A DNA stretch of 64,000 bases from Limibacter armeniacum. GTDB lineage: Bacteria > Bacteroidota > Bacteroidia > Cytophagales > Flammeovirgaceae. Position 1 is the first letter of the stretch, and every line of letters starts with the position of its first letter. Shown one piece after another: positions 36,936-44,818 of this stretch. Below the pieces are notes generated by a model. It was not told the origin of the DNA and did no database searches. It saw only the letters and a program-made list of their open reading frames with translations. The stretch covers positions 1,612,001 to 1,676,000 of the forward strand of contig NZ_JBAJNO010000008.1 in NCBI RefSeq assembly GCF_036880985.1. The letters are read 5' to 3'. The position numbers and the translations under genes were made by a program.

Positions 36936-36937
36936 TT

Positions 36938-37315
36938 TTAGTTGACTGCGATACATGAAATCTCAACATTCACGTCTTTAGGAAGTCTAGCGACCTCTAC
37001 AGTTTCTCTTGCAGGAGCGTCATCACCAAAATAACTGCCATAAGCTTCATTGATCTTGCCGAAGTCATCCATGTTTTTGATAAAGATGCTGCACTTTACC
37101 ACGCTGCTGAAATCCATTCCTGCTTCTTCAAGAATAAAGCGAAGGTTTTTCATTACCTGATGCGTTTCTTCTTCGATACTACCGTTAATCAGGTTGCCTG
37201 AAGCAGCATCAAAAGGAATCTGTCCAGAAACATATAAGGTGTTTCCTGCCAATATAGCTTGGTTATAAGGCCCGATAGGAGCAGGAGCCTTGTCACTTGT
37301 GATAATTTTTTTCAT
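36938..37315 (-). CDS. ridA: RidA/YjgF-family enamine/imine deaminase
   Basis: 125 residues, normal length. Hydrolyses reactive 2-aminoacrylate-type enamines from PLP enzymes. Family motifs: APAPIGPYNQAILAGNTLYVSGQIP at the N-terminus (residues about 10-34), NLRFILEEAGMDFSSVVKCSIFI, and the C-terminal ARETVEVARLPKDVNVEIS, where the Arg that grips the substrate carboxylate lies. Single gene facing a terminator; pcrA is 100 bp upstream on the same strand but separated by another hairpin. Confidence 0.93.
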   Translation of the reverse strand: MKKIITSDKAPAPIGPYNQAILAGNTLYVSGQIPFDAASGNLINGSIEEETHQVMKNLRFILEEAGMDFSSVVKCSIFIKNMDDFGKINEAYGSYFGDDAPARETVEVARLPKDVNVEISCIAVN

Positions 37316-37367
37316 TTGTCAATTGGTTATATAAAATGAGAAATATATAGGATCCAAATATCTGTAA

Positions 37368-37405
37368 AGCATAAAGCCATTCTCCTGTAGGTAATGGCTT
37401 TATGC
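37368..37405 (-). terminator. hairpin after pcrA
   Basis: AGCATAAAGCCATT pairs with AATGGCTTTATGCT around a 10-nt loop; the T-run is weak on the minus strand. Confidence 0.65.
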
Positions 37406-37414
37406 TTAATTTAA

Positions 37415-39676
37415 TCAGTTTAGAATCATCAGTTTGGCAAAAGCCAAAATAAGTGTCTTCTCACCTTCACGGTCAAACCTTACCTTGGCACGTTTGTCTG
37501 CGCCATCAATTTCCATTTTAGTAATGATACCTTCTCCAAACTTGACGTGCATTACACGCATTCCTTCCTTCAAGTCATTTGGATCACAAGCAACAAAGTT
37601 ATCAGGCACCTGAGTCGTCTTCTTGTTAAAACCTGAGGTTCTTCTTTGGTTAAGGTTTGTAGGTTGATTGTTGTTGCTTCCTACTTTGGTAAAGCCACTT
37701 GGTACACGAGGTGGTTCATTGCTAAAGCTGCTTGAAACAACACCTCTGGCATTGATAAATGTACGGTCAATCTCACCAAGGAAACGGCTAGGTTCACACA
37801 TGATCAATTTGCCAAAACGGTAACGTTGTAGTGCAAATGACAGGAAGAGTTTCTTTTTGGCCCGTGTCATGGCTACATAGAACAGACGGCGTTCCTCTTC
37901 AAGGTCAGCCCTGCTTTCCAGCATCATTTGTGAAGGGAAGAGATTTTCTTCCATACCAACAATATACACATGATCAAACTCAAGTCCTTTTGACATGTGA
38001 ATGGTCATCAGAGTAATGGTGTCTTCGTCGGCATCCTGATCCGTAGAGGTGATCAATGATACTTCCTGAAGGAATGAGTCCAGACTTTTATCTTCTTTTT
38101 CAGGATCTTCTGAAAATGCCTTGATAGCGTTCAGTAGTTCTTGAAGGTTTTCATAACGTACTTTTCCTTCAACAGTCTTGTCGTCATACAGCTCTCGAAG
38201 CATACCAGAGTTTTTGGCAATGAGGCTGGCAGCTTCAAAAGCGTCCTTCTGCTCCACAGTAAACTGGAAGGCTTTGATCATATCAGCAAACTGCTCTATA
38301 GATGTAGCGGCACGACCACTGATAAAGCGTCTGATATTTGAGACAACATCCCATATTTTCAGGTTGTTCTCATTTGCAATAACTCTCAGTTTGTTAACGG
38401 TAGTTAGACCAATACCTCTTTTAGGGTAATTGATAATCCTTTTGAAGGCTTCCTCGTCAGCAGGGTTCATGACAAAGCGCAGGTACGCTACCATGTCCTT
38501 GATTTCCTTTCTTGAGTAGAAAGACAAACCACCAACAATCTTGTATTTGATATTGGTACGGCGAAGGGCTTCCTCTATCGCACGTGACTGGGAGTTGGTA
38601 CGGTAGAGGATGGCGATATCACTGTTCCTAAGGCCATGTGTCATTTTCTCTTCAAAAATGGAACTGGCTACAATTTTCGCCTCTTCATTGTCTGTCGCTG
38701 TCTTGAAGATTTCAATCAGAGCACCTGCATCATTCTGGGTCCAGACGTTTTTAGGAAGCTGGTGCTGGTTGAAGCGGATAATGGAGTTAGCCGCCTCTAC
38801 AATGTTCTGTGATGAACGGTAGTTTTGTTCCAGCTTGACCACCTTCAGGTCCGGATAGTCTTTCTCAAAGTTCAGGATATTCTGAATGTTAGCACCACGG
38901 AAAGCATAGATTGACTGAGCGTCGTCACCTACGACACAGATGTTCTGGAAACGGGCAGCCAGCTTTTTGGTAATGACATATTGGGAGATGTTCGTATCCT
39001 GAAACTCATCAATCATTACATAGCGGAACTTGTCCTGATACTTGTTCAGTACATCCGGAAACTTGTGGAACAGTACGTTGGTATTGAAAAGCAGGTCATC
39101 AAAGTCCATGGCATTTGCCTTGAAGCATCTGATCGCATACTCTTTGTATATTTCCGAGATCTTGTGTCTGCCGGAAGCCTCATCTTCAATGCGAAGCTCA
39201 TTGTTGTTCTCATACATGCGCCAAGATATCAGGTTGTTCTTGGCACTTGAGATGCGGGATAGGACAGAATTGGGTTTGTATAGTTTGTCATCAAGGTTCA
39301 TGTCTTTGACAATGCCTTTGATCACAGATTTAGAATCTTCGGTATCATAGATGGTGAAATTGCTCTGATACCCCATTTTGTCAGCTTCAAAGCGAAGAAT
39401 TCTGGCAAAGATGGAGTGAAATGTGCCCATCCAAAGGTTTTTGGCATCACTGCCTACTACCTCTTCGATCCGCTCACGCATTTCACGGGCAGCCTTATTG
39501 GTAAAAGTCAATGACAATATATTGAAAGGCTCGACACCCTGTTCCATCAGATAGGCGATCTTGTAAGTCAGTACCCTCGTTTTGCCAGAGCCTGCACCAG
39601 CTATAATCATCATTGGGCCATCGTTGTAAACAACAGCTTCTCTTTGCGGTTCATTTAAGCTTTCCAGATAATCCAT
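37415..39676 (-). CDS. pcrA: UvrD/PcrA-type ATP-dependent DNA helicase
   Basis: 753 residues, superfamily 1A 3'-5' helicase for repair and removal of proteins from DNA. In order: Q-motif LNEPQREAV, motif I AGAGSGKTRVL (27-37), TFTNKAAREMRER (Ia), DEFQDTN (II), GDDAQSIYAFRGA (III), EQNYRSSQNI (IV), TIHMSKGLEFDHVYIVG (V), VAMTRAKKKLFLS (VI). The tail has a basic, Gln/Asn-rich linker and then the small domain MRVMHVKFGEGIITKMEI, the RNA-polymerase-binding Tudor-like fold of PcrA. No exonuclease domain. ATG at 39676. Confidence 0.95.
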   Translation of the reverse strand: MDYLESLNEPQREAVVYNDGPMMIIAGAGSGKTRVLTYKIAYLMEQGVEPFNILSLTFTNKAAREMRERIEEVVGSDAKNLWMGTFHSIFARILRFEADKMGYQSNFTIYDTEDSKSVIKGIVKDMNLDDKLYKPNSVLSRISSAKNNLISWRMYENNNELRIEDEASGRHKISEIYKEYAIRCFKANAMDFDDLLFNTNVLFHKFPDVLNKYQDKFRYVMIDEFQDTNISQYVITKKLAARFQNICVVGDDAQSIYAFRGANIQNILNFEKDYPDLKVVKLEQNYRSSQNIVEAANSIIRFNQHQLPKNVWTQNDAGALIEIFKTATDNEEAKIVASSIFEEKMTHGLRNSDIAILYRTNSQSRAIEEALRRTNIKYKIVGGLSFYSRKEIKDMVAYLRFVMNPADEEAFKRIINYPKRGIGLTTVNKLRVIANENNLKIWDVVSNIRRFISGRAATSIEQFADMIKAFQFTVEQKDAFEAASLIAKNSGMLRELYDDKTVEGKVRYENLQELLNAIKAFSEDPEKEDKSLDSFLQEVSLITSTDQDADEDTITLMTIHMSKGLEFDHVYIVGMEENLFPSQMMLESRADLEEERRLFYVAMTRAKKKLFLSFALQRYRFGKLIMCEPSRFLGEIDRTFINARGVVSSSFSNEPPRVPSGFTKVGSNNNQPTNLNQRRTSGFNKKTTQVPDNFVACDPNDLKEGMRVMHVKFGEGIITKMEIDGADKRAKVRFDREGEKTLILAFAKLMILN

Positions 39677-40081
39677 ACTACTCTAAGAATCTATGCAATA
39701 AGGGGTTAGCCCCTATGGTTGTGCCATATATGTTGTTAACAAGGCGATCGTTTCCATTTTCCAATAATTATAAAGGGGAAATGAGTCGCCAATAGTTGCG
39801 CAAGTTAAGTAATTTTTGACGAGCAAACGGATATTTCCCATCTTAGATATTAGGCAAAGACGGCATTAGACTTGCTATAATTTAATTTGTAAGAAAATAG
39901 GTGTGTTTTTTTAAGCCTAAATTGTGTTCCTAAAAGATAGGAATAGTGTAATTAGGAATTTATCGGGATATCACTTTTGTTTTTTTACAGAACTTTTCAA
40001 TTTGTATTGACTATGAAGGCAATTTAGTTACTAACAAATTAAATTGATTAACTTATAGGAAAGGCATCTACCTGCCGATTT
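39677..40081. other. 405-bp divergent intergenic region
   Basis: Between pcrA and yqgE. The only structure noticed is the inverted repeat TTCCTA-AAAGA-TAGGAA at 39927-39943. No ORF with coding features; no TAnnTTTG match on either strand close to a start. Confidence 0.5.
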
Positions 40082-40687
40082 ATGTTTCTTGAACATTTTA
40101 AAGTTCCTGCCATGGATTTCGATCTGAATTTTAGTCAAAATGTAGCGGTGAAAAAGGGAGACCTTTTGGTAGCCGAGCCTTTCTTGAAAGACCCGAATTT
40201 TGAGCGTTCTGTAATCCTGATCTGTGAACATACTGATGAGGAAGGGTCCTTTGGTTTGATTCTGAATAAACAGTCGCTTGTCAGTGTGGAGCAGGTGACC
40301 GATCAGCTCCAGCTCAATTCACCACTCTATGTAGGGGGCCCTGTAGAGCAGAATACTTTGTATTACATCCATAAGTTTAAGGATTTGGATGGGGCTTTGC
40401 CGCTGAAAAATGGACTTTACTGGGGAGGTAGTTATGATCACCTCAAGGAGTTGAGTACTACGGGGCAAGTTAGTACCGAAAATTGCCGCTTTTTTATGGG
40501 TTATAGTGGTTGGGGTAGCTTTCAGCTGAAAGGGGAGTTGGAAAGAAACTCTTGGATCGTCACACATGCCAACCTTTCAGGTCTTTTTGATATTGATCCT
40601 GATAAGTTATGGAAAAAGGTACTTACAGCGATGGGCGGCAAGTACAAGGTCATTGCCAATTATCCTATGGAGCCACGAATGAACTGA
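40082..40687 (+). CDS. YqgE/AlgH (DUF179) family protein
   Basis: 201 residues. The family pattern is clear: KKGDLLVAEPFLKDPNFERSVILICEH (about 21-47), GSFGLILNKQ, LYVGGPVEQNTLYYIHK, and FFMGYSGWGSFQLKGELERNSWIV. No transmembrane or signal sequence; structures of the family show a beta-barrel-like cytoplasmic fold of unknown activity. In many proteobacteria yqgE is next to yqgF (ruvX), but here ruvX lies 20 kb away. The start could also be the ATG ten codons later (40112). Confidence 0.93.
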   Translation: MFLEHFKVPAMDFDLNFSQNVAVKKGDLLVAEPFLKDPNFERSVILICEHTDEEGSFGLILNKQSLVSVEQVTDQLQLNSPLYVGGPVEQNTLYYIHKFKDLDGALPLKNGLYWGGSYDHLKELSTTGQVSTENCRFFMGYSGWGSFQLKGELERNSWIVTHANLSGLFDIDPDKLWKKVLTAMGGKYKVIANYPMEPRMN

Positions 40688-40947
40688 AACATCCTCTTAA
40701 ACAGGAATCGTTTTTGAGGAGATATAAATAAGTTTGAAAAGAAAAATTATTCTGATAGAACGGAATTAGGTAAAATGAATTTTGGACAAATCCATTTAAT
40801 TCATTTCAGTTTAGTAAGAAATTGCTAATTTTGAATTGAATAGAATCGGATTTTTAACCTCAATGTAGGCGCTGTTTTTAAGTACAGTTTCTTTTGTCCG
40901 ATAGTAACAGACGGTACTTGCATTGAGTTTTGAAAGGTACGTTTGTT

Positions 40948-42921
40948 ATGAGTACACATTCGGAAGAAGATCGTAAAGACAAAGCTCAAAATGTGGAGGC
41001 CGGAAACAATTCTAGTGAAACAAAGGGAGCTGTGAATCAAGAAAACAGGGATTCAGATAATAAAATCTTGGACATGGAAACTGAAAAGCAAAAGGTAGAA
41101 GAATCGGTGGCTGCTGATAAAGCAGCTGAGCAAGCAAATGTGGAAGCATCGGCATCTGCTGAAAATGCAGATTCTCACGAGCATGAGGATGACCTTGAAG
41201 AGGACCGTGATTACTCAGGTTTATCCAAAAAAGAATTGATTAAGGAGAGTGAAAAACTACTCCACCACGCTGATGTTGTCAAAGCTGAAAAGCATGCACG
41301 TCAGCTGAAAGAGGCGATGGACCATATCCGTGATGAAGAGCGTGAGGTGGCAAAAGCTGAATATGTAGAAGCACAAGGTAATGATGAGGGGTTTGAGTAC
41401 CATGACACAGACCTTGATGTTTTTTACACCAACTACAAGGCAATCCGTGAGCGCAAGAAGAAGCATTTCGAAGAGATGCAACAGATGCGTGAGTCTAACC
41501 TGAAGAAAAAGCAGGCAATTATTGACAAGATCAAGTCACTGATTGAAGAGACTGACCAGAAAGGGATTATGGCTAAGATGAAAGACCTGCAAAAGCAGTG
41601 GAAAGAAATCGGTGCTGTCCCTCAAATGGAGGCGGATGAGCTATATAAAACTTACAGTGCATTACTCGATATGTTCTATGACCAAATGAGCATTGAGTTT
41701 GAGCTGAAAGAGTTAGACAGAAAGAAAAACTATGAGGCAAAAGAAGCCCTTTGCGATAGAGCAGAGAAGCTGATTGAGCTTGAAAATATCAACGATGCCG
41801 TTGCACAGCTGAACTTGCTGCACGACGAATTCAGGTCTTACGGTCCTGTCCCTAGAGAGCAGCAGGAAGAGATCTGGAAACGTTTCAAGGAAGCTTCAGA
41901 CAAGATTTACGATAAGAAGCGTGAGTTTGCTGAAGTATTCAAGCAGCAGCTTAACGAGAATATGAAGCAGAAGCAGGAGCTTTGCTTGAAAGTGGAGCCA
42001 TTTGCTGAATTCAATTCTGATCGTATCAAGGAATGGAATGCTAAAACAAAAGAACTGTTAGCAGTTCAGGAGGAGTGGGAGAAAGTAGGACCACTTCCAA
42101 GAGAAGTTGCCAAAGAAATCAACAAGCAGTTCTGGGGTAACTTTAAGCAATTCTTCCACAACAAGGGTAAATTCTTTGAAGAACTGGAAGCACAGCGTGC
42201 AGAAAACCTTCAAAAGAAAGAAGCTCTTGTACTGAGAGCGGAAGAGCTGAAAGAAAGTGCAGACTGGAATGCAACAGCCAACAAGCTGAAAGGCTTACAG
42301 CAGGAATGGAAAGGCATTGGTCCGGTTCCTGAAAAGCAAAGGGATGAGGTATATGCTAAGTTCAAGGCAGCATGTGATTACTTCTTCGAAAGAAAGCGTA
42401 ACAAGCGTAAGGAGGAAGACAAGGTCTTTATCGAAAACCTGAAGAAGAAAGAGGAAATCTGTCTGGAAATTGAAACAATGGCAAAAGAAGGACAGCCTTT
42501 CAGCATGGAAGTGCTTGAACAGCATATCGATAATTTCTTTGCAATTGGTTTTGTTCCAAGAAGAGACAAGGATTCTATTCTGGAGAAATTCCTGAAAGTT
42601 GCAGAAGGCTATATCGATAGTGCTAAAGTAAGCGAAGAGGAAATGGAAGACCTGAAACTGAAATTCCAGGCAAGCGTGATCAGACACGTACCAAATGGTG
42701 CCAAGAAATTCAGACATCAGGAATCAGGTTTGCGTCACAAGATCACAAACCTTGAGAATGATATCGCACTTTGGCAAAACAACTTGGCATTCTTTGCTCA
42801 TTCAAAGACAGCCAACCAAATGAAAGAAGAATACCAGAAGAAAATTGAGGATGCAAAAGCTGAAATCGGTAAGCTGAAAGACAAGCTGAAGATGATTCAG
42901 AATATCTCAGATGCTGAATAA
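40948..42921 (+). CDS. DUF349 five-repeat coiled-coil protein
   Basis: 657 residues from ATG 40948; the frame opens at a TTG 18 bases earlier. The first 110 residues are acidic and low complexity. Then five DUF349 units follow, each ending in a turn of the form W-x-x-I/V-G-x-V/L-P: WKEIGAVP, FRSYGPVP, WEKVGPLP, WKGIGPVP and a divergent FFAIGFVP. Between turns are long charged helices, and the C-terminal 80 residues are a coiled coil (HKITNLENDIALWQNNLAFF). No signal peptide, so cytoplasmic. DUF349 proteins are widespread in Bacteroidota with no settled function. Ends at a strong terminator. Confidence 0.93.
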   Translation: MSTHSEEDRKDKAQNVEAGNNSSETKGAVNQENRDSDNKILDMETEKQKVEESVAADKAAEQANVEASASAENADSHEHEDDLEEDRDYSGLSKKELIKESEKLLHHADVVKAEKHARQLKEAMDHIRDEEREVAKAEYVEAQGNDEGFEYHDTDLDVFYTNYKAIRERKKKHFEEMQQMRESNLKKKQAIIDKIKSLIEETDQKGIMAKMKDLQKQWKEIGAVPQMEADELYKTYSALLDMFYDQMSIEFELKELDRKKNYEAKEALCDRAEKLIELENINDAVAQLNLLHDEFRSYGPVPREQQEEIWKRFKEASDKIYDKKREFAEVFKQQLNENMKQKQELCLKVEPFAEFNSDRIKEWNAKTKELLAVQEEWEKVGPLPREVAKEINKQFWGNFKQFFHNKGKFFEELEAQRAENLQKKEALVLRAEELKESADWNATANKLKGLQQEWKGIGPVPEKQRDEVYAKFKAACDYFFERKRNKRKEEDKVFIENLKKKEEICLEIETMAKEGQPFSMEVLEQHIDNFFAIGFVPRRDKDSILEKFLKVAEGYIDSAKVSEEEMEDLKLKFQASVIRHVPNGAKKFRHQESGLRHKITNLENDIALWQNNLAFFAHSKTANQMKEEYQKKIEDAKAEIGKLKDKLKMIQNISDAE

Positions 42922-42945
42922 AAGCACTCTTCTGATCAAACATAT

Positions 42946-42979
42946 AAAAAGCACCAGTTTGCAAAAACTGGTGCTTTTT
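42946..42979. terminator. bidirectional terminator between the DUF349 and mcrC-like genes
   Basis: AAAAAGCACCAGTTT pairs perfectly with AAACTGGTGCTTTTT around GCAA. Confidence 0.9.
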
Positions 42980-42992
42980 CTTTTATCAGATA

Positions 42993-44717
42993 TCAGACAT
43001 GCCATCGGTTCAGTATTTTACCAATTACCTGTTGGAGTGGTTTGGCTGAATCAGGTTTGCTCTCAACCACGCCTATGATGGGGAGGAAGTCTTCATTGTA
43101 ATTCAGCTTCCATATTGGGTACTGCATCGAGTCTGGACAGAGTAACCAAAGAAAGTCAGGTTTGAGGTGATGACTTGTTCCGAACACCCTCAGGCAGGTG
43201 TAGTACTTCAAGGCTGCATCCTTGATGTCTTGTTCCACAACCACCTTTGCTCTTTTGTATTTGGCATCAATGACTGCATAACGGATGTCATGCTTTTGAG
43301 AATACTCTAATACAAAGTCAGGAGTATAGTAGTGGTTTTTCTTGTCTACTTTTCCATGAAGTACAAGGTGGGTGTCTCCAGGATCACGTTCTATTTTAGG
43401 GTTGTAAATCATATTCAAGACCCATTCTTTCCCATTCTTTTTCCCTGTAAAACAGACATACTTGTGGATCATGCCTTTCCTGTGCTTGAACTCTATCTCA
43501 TATTCTTGGTTTTTCAAATAGTCCTTGATAACATCAATGATTCTATAATAATTGAATAGCTCATAGAGTTGGTCAAGGAAGTTGAGATTCATGACACTGC
43601 TCTGGTTGAGGTTGAGCACAAATTGTCTCATTGAGCAAATGGCAGTATAGACCCTTGAGTAGTGTCTTTTCTTAAGGAAAACATGTGTGACTTTTGGGTA
43701 TTCGTTCAATGGGCGAACCCCTTCAAATAGCTTGGTATAACGCTGTTCAATAGCATAAAACTTATTTCTGAGCTTTTCCAACTCATCCATTGAGCGTTTG
43801 TAAAAGATAAATTGTACTGCTTTGTAGTTGGCGTGTTCGGTGCTTTCAAAGTTTTTTCCCTCCAAAAAGCTTCGCAGGAACTCATCTACCTTGTTGATGA
43901 TCTCATGAACTCTTTCTAGTGCACCAAGGATGGTTTCATTCTCATAGGTGCGGTAGTCATGGGTATTAACTTCTGAGGCAACCCTGTCCAGTACTCCGTA
44001 TTGTGTGCCCACTTCAATGGCTTCAGGCCACTCGGCAAAGGAATCATCAAAATGGACTTCATCCAAGTGGCTAAGTAGCCATTCAATACTTTTACTCCCA
44101 ACAGATCTTGCCCGATATGGTTCTACAACAAGTTTCTTTCTGATAATGGAGTGGGGGAGTTTCCAGAAGTCATAATACAGCTCTTCCATTACTTCCAAAA
44201 AGTCATAGATGACCCCCAAATTGCGAAGCGTTAGCTCATTTGTTTTTTTAGGCTCTACTTCGATTGGTTTTTCATCTTCACGCTCTTTGTCGGTGCGTTT
44301 TATTTCTCCTGAAAAAAACTTGAGCAAAAGGTCCTTGTTCTTGTCATATAGGTATGAAAAGAGTTGTTCTGCCTCAGAACCTGTCAGTTTTGATGCATCT
44401 ACCCTGACCGTGAATTCATAGCCACAAAACCAGATTGTGATATACCCCAGCCTGTTGGAGAAGAACTGCATCATATTCGCCTTGATATAATGTTCTTCTT
44501 CGTGTTTGGTCAGGTATAATGGATCAATAAGGTCTCCGTCAATTGCTAAGCCGAAGTCTATTGGAATCTCTTCATCCTTATAATGCAGTTCCATTTCGTA
44601 GAAACGATGCTCCACTACAATAAGGTCGCCGTCGCTGTTTGGGGCAATTTCATCACGGATCACCTCATAGGGAGGGTCAGTATTCTTACGTAAGGAAAAA
44701 ATTTTCAGTTCGAGCAT
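42993..44717 (-). CDS. McrC-like protein: DUF2357 plus PD-(D/E)XK nuclease
   Basis: 574 residues, second gene of a two-gene operon. The N-terminal 330 residues are of DUF2357 type (FGLAIDGDLIDPLYLTKHEE, IWFCGYEFTVRVD, IRKKLVVEPYRARSVGSKSI, then YRTYENETILGALERVHEII, a highly conserved patch). The C-terminal third is a PD-(D/E)XK nuclease with TPDFVLEY (Asp near 466) and YAVIDAKYKRAKV (Asp-x-Lys near 482), with DIKDAALKYYTCLRVF after it. This domain order is that of McrC partners of McrB GTPases. It should cut nucleic acid when driven by the neighbour. Target unknown. A 101-bp spacer with a short tandem repeat separates it from the GTPase gene. Confidence 0.85.
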   Translation of the reverse strand: MLELKIFSLRKNTDPPYEVIRDEIAPNSDGDLIVVEHRFYEMELHYKDEEIPIDFGLAIDGDLIDPLYLTKHEEEHYIKANMMQFFSNRLGYITIWFCGYEFTVRVDASKLTGSEAEQLFSYLYDKNKDLLLKFFSGEIKRTDKEREDEKPIEVEPKKTNELTLRNLGVIYDFLEVMEELYYDFWKLPHSIIRKKLVVEPYRARSVGSKSIEWLLSHLDEVHFDDSFAEWPEAIEVGTQYGVLDRVASEVNTHDYRTYENETILGALERVHEIINKVDEFLRSFLEGKNFESTEHANYKAVQFIFYKRSMDELEKLRNKFYAIEQRYTKLFEGVRPLNEYPKVTHVFLKKRHYSRVYTAICSMRQFVLNLNQSSVMNLNFLDQLYELFNYYRIIDVIKDYLKNQEYEIEFKHRKGMIHKYVCFTGKKNGKEWVLNMIYNPKIERDPGDTHLVLHGKVDKKNHYYTPDFVLEYSQKHDIRYAVIDAKYKRAKVVVEQDIKDAALKYYTCLRVFGTSHHLKPDFLWLLCPDSMQYPIWKLNYNEDFLPIIGVVESKPDSAKPLQQVIGKILNRWHV

Positions 44718-44725
44718 ATAATAGT

Positions 44726-44750
44726 GAGACTGAAGATAGGAGACTGAAGA
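44726..44750. repeat. short tandem repeat in the mcrB-mcrC spacer
   Basis: GAGACTGAAGA occurs twice (44726-44736 and 44740-44750) with a period of 14. It lies just before the mcrC-like start. Confidence 0.7.
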
Positions 44751-44818
44751 CCAGTGTTGTCAGATATATAGTTAACTAATTTCTGAAATTGCTTTTTCTA
44801 AAATCTCCTACCTATTGG

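Noticed and set aside
43332-44421. + strand ORFs within the McrC-like gene
   Set aside because: Antisense frames with no domain; the minus-strand protein has clear conserved motifs over the same bases.
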